This document shows, one piece after another, positions 6,597 to 10,609 of a stretch of DNA of 10,609 bases (its first letter is position 1; the number at the start of each line of letters is the position of its first letter). The DNA lies in NCBI GenBank assembly GCA_002391065.1, contig DGRP01000020.1:19150-29758 (forward strand). Reading direction: 5' to 3'. Under the pieces are notes generated by a model that saw only the letters and a program-made list of their open reading frames with translations, ran no database searches and had not been told where the DNA came from. Position numbers and translations under genes: made by a program. The DNA is from Ruminococcus sp. UBA4385. Its GTDB lineage: Bacteria > Bacillota_A > Clostridia > Oscillospirales > Ruminococcaceae.

Positions 6597-7543
6597 AGGT
6601 AGTTATCCTTGATTCGGAGACTGTTTCACGCAATGATGTGTCTCTTGACGGCATAAAGCGGCTCGGCGACTGCGTGGTATACGGATATACTCCGAATGAA
6701 AGTGCCGCAGAAAAGATAGGCGATGCAGATGCGGTTATCTGCAATAAGGTGCTTATTACGGAAGAGGTCTTTCAATCCTGCCCGAAGCTTAAATATGTGG
6801 GGCTTTTCGCAACAGGCTACAATAACGTAGACTTAGAGGCGGCAAGCCGTCACGGAGCAGTTGTCTGTAACGTTCCTGCGTATTCGACCTCGGCAGTGGC
6901 ACAGCACACCTTTGCGATGATACTGAGCTTCTATAACAAGATACGGGAGTATGCCGACGCTGTCGATAACGGAGAGTGGATAGACTATAAGCTCTTTTCC
7001 TACTTCGGGATACCGACCTATGAGCTTGCAGGAAAAACGCTCGGTATAGTGGGCTACGGCAGCATAGGCAGAAAGGCCGCCGCAATAGCCGAAGCCTTTG
7101 ATATGAAGGTCATAACCTGTACACGCACGCCATCAAAGGTCACAGACTGCGAGAGTGTAGGTCTGGAGGAGCTTCTGAAACGCTCCGATATAGTCAGCCT
7201 GCATTGTCCTCTGACTAAAGAGAACACTAAGATGATAAACGCTGAGACGCTTGCGCTTATGAAGCCGACAGCTCTGCTTGTGAATACCGCAAGGGGCGGC
7301 CTTGTAGATGAGAGTGCTCTTGCACAGGCTTTGAACAGCGGAAAAATAGCAGGTGCCTGCATAGATGCCCTCACCTTTGAGCCGATGAGAGGGGACTGCC
7401 CTCTGTATAAGGCAAAAAACTGCATGATAACGCCTCATGTGGCATGGGCGCCTAAGGAAACAAGGGAAAGGCTTCTTGAAAAAGTGGCAGAGAACCTTGC
7501 AGCATGGGTGAACGGCAGCCCGATAAATGTCGTAAACAGGTAA
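6593..7543 (+). CDS. D-isomer-specific 2-hydroxyacid dehydrogenase (glycerate dehydrogenase-like)
   Basis: A 316-residue cytosolic oxidoreductase that interconverts a 2-oxoacid and a D-2-hydroxyacid with a nicotinamide cofactor. The N-terminal part (1-98) and C-terminal end form the substrate domain. The central Rossmann domain carries VGYGSIGR (153-160). The catalytic triad is visible: Arg234 in NTARGG, Glu263 in TFEP and His282 in TPHVAWAP. The His282 context resembles glycerate dehydrogenase / hydroxypyruvate reductase more than PGDH, and there is no C-terminal ACT domain as in SerA. At the end of the second Rossmann strand, where NAD-specific members have Asp, it has CTRTPSK (176-182), which hints at NADP(H). 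It overlaps the upstream gene by four bases, and proB follows after 13 bases. The substrate is uncertain: hydroxypyruvate, glyoxylate or another 2-oxoacid are all possible. Confidence 0.9.
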   Translation: MKVVILDSETVSRNDVSLDGIKRLGDCVVYGYTPNESAAEKIGDADAVICNKVLITEEVFQSCPKLKYVGLFATGYNNVDLEAASRHGAVVCNVPAYSTSAVAQHTFAMILSFYNKIREYADAVDNGEWIDYKLFSYFGIPTYELAGKTLGIVGYGSIGRKAAAIAEAFDMKVITCTRTPSKVTDCESVGLEELLKRSDIVSLHCPLTKENTKMINAETLALMKPTALLVNTARGGLVDESALAQALNSGKIAGACIDALTFEPMRGDCPLYKAKNCMITPHVAWAPKETRERLLEKVAENLAAWVNGSPINVVNR

Positions 7544-7556
7544 GGAAGTATAGTAT

Positions 7557-8357
7557 ATGTCAGATATGAGCAAAAAGAAGAGAATAGTAGTAAAGGTAGG
7601 TACGTCTACCCTGACACACGGTACGGGAAGGCTCAACATAAGAAGAGTTGAGATACTGGTAAAAACTCTCGCAGACCTGCAGAATGCAGGCCATGAGATA
7701 ATTCTTGTGTCAAGCGGTGCGATAGGCCTCGGAATGGCAAAGCTGGGACTTATGAACAAGCCTAAGGATACACCTACAAAGCAGGCTTGTGCATCTATCG
7801 GTCAGTGCGAGCTTATGTACCTCTACGATGACCTGTTCTCGAATTACGGTATAAATGTGGCGCAGATGCTGCTTACAAAGTACATTCTGCTGGAGGGCAG
7901 AAAAGAAAACGTAGAGAACGCCCTCGCAAGGATAATTCAGCTCGGAGCTATCCCGATAGTTAATGAGAATGACACGGTGGCTATTGATGAGCTGGAGCTT
8001 GAAATGGGCGAGAATGACTCGCTGGCAGCAAATGTTGCAGTGCTTGCAAAGGCTGACCTGCTTATCATAATGTCGGATATTGAGGGGCTTTTCGACAAAG
8101 ACCCTCACAAGTACGATGATGCCGAGCTTATCCCTGTGGTGCAGAGCATCACCGATGAGATAAGAGCCCTTGCAGGAGGTGCAGGCTCGAAGCTCGGAAC
8201 AGGCGGAATGGCTACGAAAATCAAGGCCGCCGAGATCGCAAGACAGGGCGGTATAGACCTTATAATCATGAACGGACGTGACCCCAGAAGACTTTACAAG
8301 ATCTTTGAGAACAAGCCTGTGGGAACGCTCTTCAAGGCTAACGGAGAGGAGAATTGA
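7557..8357 (+). CDS. proB: Glutamate 5-kinase (short form, no PUA domain)
   Basis: ProB phosphorylates L-glutamate on its gamma-carboxyl with ATP, the committed step of proline synthesis in the cytosol. The 266 residues are a complete amino-acid kinase domain: VVKVGTSTLT with Lys13 (11-20), SSGAIGLGM (52-60), VNENDTVAID (135-144), GENDSLAANV (151-160), SDIEGLFDKDP (173-183) and GTGGMATKIKAA (214-225). The C-terminal PUA domain of the E. coli enzyme (about 367 residues) is missing. The end is clean and proA starts two bases after the stop, so this looks like a natural short form rather than a truncation. Such forms occur in other bacteria. The start ATG is eight bases after AAGGAAG (7542-7548), which overlaps the stop of the preceding gene. 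Proline feedback inhibition is expected from the kinase domain but cannot be confirmed here. Confidence 0.96.
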   Translation: MSDMSKKKRIVVKVGTSTLTHGTGRLNIRRVEILVKTLADLQNAGHEIILVSSGAIGLGMAKLGLMNKPKDTPTKQACASIGQCELMYLYDDLFSNYGINVAQMLLTKYILLEGRKENVENALARIIQLGAIPIVNENDTVAIDELELEMGENDSLAANVAVLAKADLLIIMSDIEGLFDKDPHKYDDAELIPVVQSITDEIRALAGGAGSKLGTGGMATKIKAAEIARQGGIDLIIMNGRDPRRLYKIFENKPVGTLFKANGEEN

Positions 8358-8358
8358 T

Positions 8359-9609
8359 ATGAGTTACTTTGACGTGCTCGGAGAGAGAGCAAAAAACTGC
8401 AAGAATGAGCTTGCCTTTGCGTCTACTCAGCAGAAGAATGACGCTCTGCTGGAGATAGCACATATCCTCAGAAACAGGCAGGACGACATTTTAGCCGCCA
8501 ATGCAGAGGACATTGCAAGAGCCAAGGCAAACGGCATGAGAGAATCAATGATCGACAGGCTGACCCTTACTCCTGCAAGAATTGAGGGAATGGCAGTCTC
8601 CTGCGAGGAGCTCGTGGGGCTCGCAGACCCGATAGGCGAGGTCATTGAGGGCTCGACAAGGCCTAACGGCATGAAGATCGAAAAGGTCAGAGTGCCTATG
8701 GGCGTTATCGGAATAATTTACGAAGCAAGGCCTAATGTTACCGTTGACGGCGCTATCCTCAGCCTTAAAGCAGGAAGCGCCGTTATCCTCAGAGGAGGAA
8801 AAGAGGCTATAAGTTCAAACAAGATGCTCGCTGACCTTATGAGAAAGGCAGTTTCGCTCTCGGGCTTCAGTCCTGATATAATTCAGCTTGTAGAGAACAT
8901 CGACCGTTCTATCGTTATGGATATGATGAGATCGAACGAGTTCCTTGATCTTCTTATCCCGAGGGGCGGAGCTCAGCTTATAAAGGCAGTGGTAGAGAAC
9001 GCTACAGTCCCCGTTATCGAGACGGGAACAGGCAACTGCCACGTTTATGTAGACCAGAGCGCCGACCTTAATATGGCGGTGGATATAGTTGACAACGGAA
9101 AGACCTCAAGACCCTCTGTCTGCAACGCTGTGGAGACCTGTCTGGTACACGCATCTGTTGCGGAGAGGTTCCTTCCGAAGCTCAAAGCAAGGCTTGACAA
9201 GCACAACGTTGAGATCAGGGGCTGTGAGCTTACAAGGCACTTCCTGAAGGGCGAGTGCAAGCTTGCCGACGAGGACGATTACGCAAGAGAGTTCCTTGAC
9301 TATATCATAGCGGTAAGAGTAGTTGACGATATGTCTATAGCTCTTGACCATATAGCGAAGTACTCGACAGGCCATTCCGAGTGCATCGTTACAGAGAGCG
9401 TTTGGGCGGCAGAGGAATTCAAGAAGAGAGTTGACTCTGCGGCTGTGTATGTAAACTGCTCTACCAGATTTACCGACGGCGGAATGTTCGGTCTCGGTGC
9501 CGAGATAGGCATCTCCACCCAGAAGCTTCACGCAAGAGGTCCTATGGGTCTGCGTGAGATGACAACAACCAAGTTCCTTATCACGGGCAACGGACAGATA
9601 AGGGAATAG
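8359..9609 (+). CDS. proA: Glutamate-5-semialdehyde dehydrogenase (gamma-glutamyl phosphate reductase)
   Basis: ProA reduces gamma-glutamyl phosphate with NADPH to glutamate-5-semialdehyde, which cyclises to pyrroline-5-carboxylate for ProC. Its 416 residues are full length for the family. The aldehyde-dehydrogenase fold is evident from VPMGVIGIIYEARPNVTVD (112-130), LKAGSAVILRGGKEA (136-150) and LIPRGG (199-204). The catalytic cysteine is Cys255 in KTSRPSVCNA (248-257). C-terminal blocks DGGMFGLGAEIGIST (373-387) and GPMGLREMTTTKF (394-406) are intact. An upstream in-frame ATG at 8278 lies inside proB and has no ribosome site. The ATG at 8359 follows GGAGAGGA (8343-8350) and starts one base after the proB stop codon, so ProB and ProA are made together, in keeping with their sharing of a labile intermediate. 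The TAG stop lies inside the first copy of a downstream repeat. Confidence 0.97.
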   Translation: MSYFDVLGERAKNCKNELAFASTQQKNDALLEIAHILRNRQDDILAANAEDIARAKANGMRESMIDRLTLTPARIEGMAVSCEELVGLADPIGEVIEGSTRPNGMKIEKVRVPMGVIGIIYEARPNVTVDGAILSLKAGSAVILRGGKEAISSNKMLADLMRKAVSLSGFSPDIIQLVENIDRSIVMDMMRSNEFLDLLIPRGGAQLIKAVVENATVPVIETGTGNCHVYVDQSADLNMAVDIVDNGKTSRPSVCNAVETCLVHASVAERFLPKLKARLDKHNVEIRGCELTRHFLKGECKLADEDDYAREFLDYIIAVRVVDDMSIALDHIAKYSTGHSECIVTESVWAAEEFKKRVDSAAVYVNCSTRFTDGGMFGLGAEIGISTQKLHARGPMGLREMTTTKFLITGNGQIRE

Positions 9610-9648
9610 GCTTCTCATCAGGGAATAGGTAATAGGGAACAGGTATGG
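9602..9648 (+). repeat. Degenerate heptad tandem repeat overlapping the proA end
   Basis: From 9621 the sequence reads as consecutive 7-base units: GGGAATA (9621-9627), GGTAATA (9628-9634), GGGAACA (9635-9641) and a decayed GGTATGG (9642-9648). A further GGGAATAGG at 9602-9610 spans the proA stop codon. The units resemble short tandem heptamers found between genes in several bacterial groups. Together with the two adjacent hairpins this may be one copy of a dispersed intergenic element; a genome-wide search is needed to say. Confidence 0.6.
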
Positions 9649-9649
9649 T

Positions 9650-9671
9650 ATCGCCTGCGGCGATGATTTTT
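9650..9671 (+). terminator. Probable terminator of the proBA operon
   Basis: ATCGCC (9650-9655) pairs with GGCGAT (9659-9664) around a 3-base loop, followed by GATTTTT. It lies 40 bases past the proA stop and is the only hairpin with a T-run before glyS. The stem is short, so termination may be partial. It may also be part of a repeat element rather than a dedicated terminator. Confidence 0.55.
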
Positions 9672-9672
9672 A

Positions 9673-9689
9673 ATGGGGCTTCGCCCCAT
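9673..9689. repeat. GC-rich perfect hairpin between proA and glyS
   Basis: ATGGGGC (9673-9679) pairs with GCCCCAT (9683-9689) around a TTC loop. A second GCCCC at 9690-9694 offers an alternative partner for the same 5' arm. It is followed by a pyrimidine-rich stretch but no clean T-run. It probably belongs to the same intergenic element as the heptad repeat and the hairpin before it. Between it and glyS (9695-9752) the sequence is AT-rich and should hold the glyS promoter, but I cannot place -35 and -10 boxes with good spacing. Confidence 0.5.
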
Positions 9690-9752
9690 GCCCCTTACTT
9701 TCCTTTGATATTTGTAAGTTTAATCTGAAACTAAAATAAAGGAGTTTATCAA

Positions 9753-10609
9753 ATGAAAAATTCTGAAAAGACAATGGAAAAAATAGTTGCTCTTTGCAAG
9801 GGCAGAGGCTTCGTTTACCCGGGCAGCGAGATCTATGGCGGTCTTGCAAACACTTGGGATTACGGCCCTCTCGGAGTTGAACTCAAGACCAACATCAAAT
9901 CCGCATGGAGAAAGAAGTTCATTCAGGAGAACAAGTACAATGTAGGTCTTGACTCCGCTATCCTTATGAACCCGCAGACATGGGTAGCATCGGGTCATAT
10001 CGGCGGCTTCTCCGACCCTCTTATGGACTGCAAGGAGTGTAAGACACGTCACAGAGCAGACAACCTCATCGAGGACTTCGACGGCACTAACGTTGCAGGC
10101 TGGTCAAACGAGCAGATGATGGATTATATCAAGGAGAAAAATATCCCCTGCCCCAACTGCGGAAAGCACAACTTCACCGACATCAGACAGTTCAACCTTA
10201 TGTTCAAGACCTTCCAGGGCATAACCGAGGACACCAAGAGCGAGCTCTACCTCAGACCCGAGACTGCACAGGGTATCTTCGTAAACTTCGCAAATATCCA
10301 GAGAACAAGCCGCAAGAAGGTTCCTTTCGGTGTTGCACAGGTGGGTAAGTCATTCAGAAATGAGATCACTCCCGGAAACTTTATCTTCCGAGTAAGAGAG
10401 TTCGAGCAGATGGAGCTTGAATTCTTCTGCAAGCCCGGCACTGACCTTGAGTGGTTCGACTACTGGAGAAGCTTCTGCCGTGACTTCCTGCTGAGCCTGA
10501 ACATCAAGGAAGAAAATCTCAGACTGCGTGACCACTCCAAGGAGGAGCTCTCCTTCTATTCAAAGGCAACAACTGACTTCGAGTATCTGTTCCCGTTCGG
10601 CTGGGGCGA
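9753..10609 (+). CDS. glyS: Glycyl-tRNA synthetase, single-chain class II type (5' part)
   Basis: GlyRS charges tRNA-Gly with glycine in the cytosol. The first 285 residues are present and the gene is cut by the window end. This is the homodimeric, eukaryote-like form, not the alpha2/beta2 enzyme. Seen are [20 protein letters not shown] (22-41), [12 protein letters not shown] (79-90), RPETAQGIF (168-176) and class II motif 2 [20 protein letters not shown] (201-220). Motif 3 and the anticodon-binding domain should lie beyond the end. Two CxxC pairs, Cys93/Cys96 and Cys133/Cys136, sit in the insertion and may hold a structural metal. The start follows AAAGGAG with good spacing. Codon use is strongly biased to C-ending codons (Phe is nearly always TTC, Asn mostly AAC), as expected for a highly expressed gene. 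The 143-base leader region has no T-box. Confidence 0.97.
   Translation, partial: MKNSEKTMEKIVALCKGRGFVYPGSEIYGGLANTWDYGPLGVELKTNIKSAWRKKFIQENKYNVGLDSAILMNPQTWVASGHIGGFSDPLMDCKECKTRHRADNLIEDFDGTNVAGWSNEQMMDYIKEKNIPCPNCGKHNFTDIRQFNLMFKTFQGITEDTKSELYLRPETAQGIFVNFANIQRTSRKKVPFGVAQVGKSFRNEITPGNFIFRVREFEQMELEFFCKPGTDLEWFDYWRSFCRDFLLSLNIKEENLRLRDHSKEELSFYSKATTDFEYLFPFGWG

Noticed and set aside
7133..7759. Minus-strand open frame across the dehydrogenase-proB junction
   Set aside because: It spans two clear plus-strand genes and reads as low-quality, Cys- and Ser-rich sequence with no motif.
8278..8358. 27-residue N-terminal extension of ProA
   Set aside because: It lies inside proB, has no Shine-Dalgarno sequence, and the ATG at 8359 with GGAGAGGA gives the family's usual length.
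9610..9752. T-box riboswitch ahead of glyS
   Set aside because: Firmicute glyS genes often have one, but only 143 bases are available, they are filled by the heptad repeat and two small hairpins, and I find no T-box consensus (AGGGTGGNACCGCG-like) sequence.
1..10609. Mobile element, CRISPR, toxin-antitoxin or defence system
   Set aside because: Every sizeable gene belongs to a housekeeping or sporulation family apart from one small membrane protein; no transposase, integrase, nuclease, direct-repeat array or tRNA was seen.

Overview
The window reads as ordinary chromosome from an endospore-forming clostridium, most likely a Ruminococcus-like member of the Oscillospiraceae. The main support is a sigma-E / SpoIIGA sporulation pair. 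It also has near-consensus sigma-A promoters, strong AGGAGG-type ribosome binding sites, a single-chain (alpha2-type) glycyl-tRNA synthetase, a short glutamate 5-kinase without a PUA domain, and a short 11-helix NSS transporter. The genus is an inference from protein character; no rRNA or other marker is present.

Layout. On the minus strand at 78-1472 is a sodium-coupled amino-acid transporter (NSS/SNF family). A 257-base divergent spacer follows, holding a textbook promoter (TTGACA, 17 bases, TATAAT) for a large plus-strand YfhO-family membrane protein (1730-4414). That gene ends in a strong hairpin terminator and converges with the minus-strand spoIIGA-sigE pair (6002 down to 4449). A second divergent spacer (6003-6182) carries another near-consensus promoter (TTGAAA, 17 bases, TATAAT). 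This promoter drives a tightly packed plus-strand operon of four genes: a small three-helix membrane protein with an acidic tail, a D-2-hydroxyacid dehydrogenase, proB and proA. After proA comes a short non-coding stretch made of degenerate heptad repeats and two GC-rich hairpins, the first terminator-like. The last gene is the 5' part of glyS, cut by the window end.

How the genes work together. ProB and ProA carry out the first two steps from glutamate to proline (glutamyl phosphate, then glutamate-5-semialdehyde); the last enzyme, ProC, is not here. The dehydrogenase and the small membrane protein are coupled to them by a 4-base overlap and short gaps, so they are co-expressed, but their link to proline is not obvious. 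SpoIIGA is the membrane protease that activates pro-sigma-E in the mother cell, and the two genes sit 12 bases apart. The NSS transporter, the YfhO protein and GlyRS appear to be independent units.

I see no mobile element, CRISPR array, phage gene or defence system, and nothing that looks like a new multi-gene system. The points most worth checking are: the clustered excess of the palindrome AAGCTT (22 copies in the window, 15 of them between 4165 and 6790); the heptad-repeat/hairpin element that overlaps the proA stop codon; the uncharacterised membrane protein leading the proBA operon; and the lack of sigG behind sigE.
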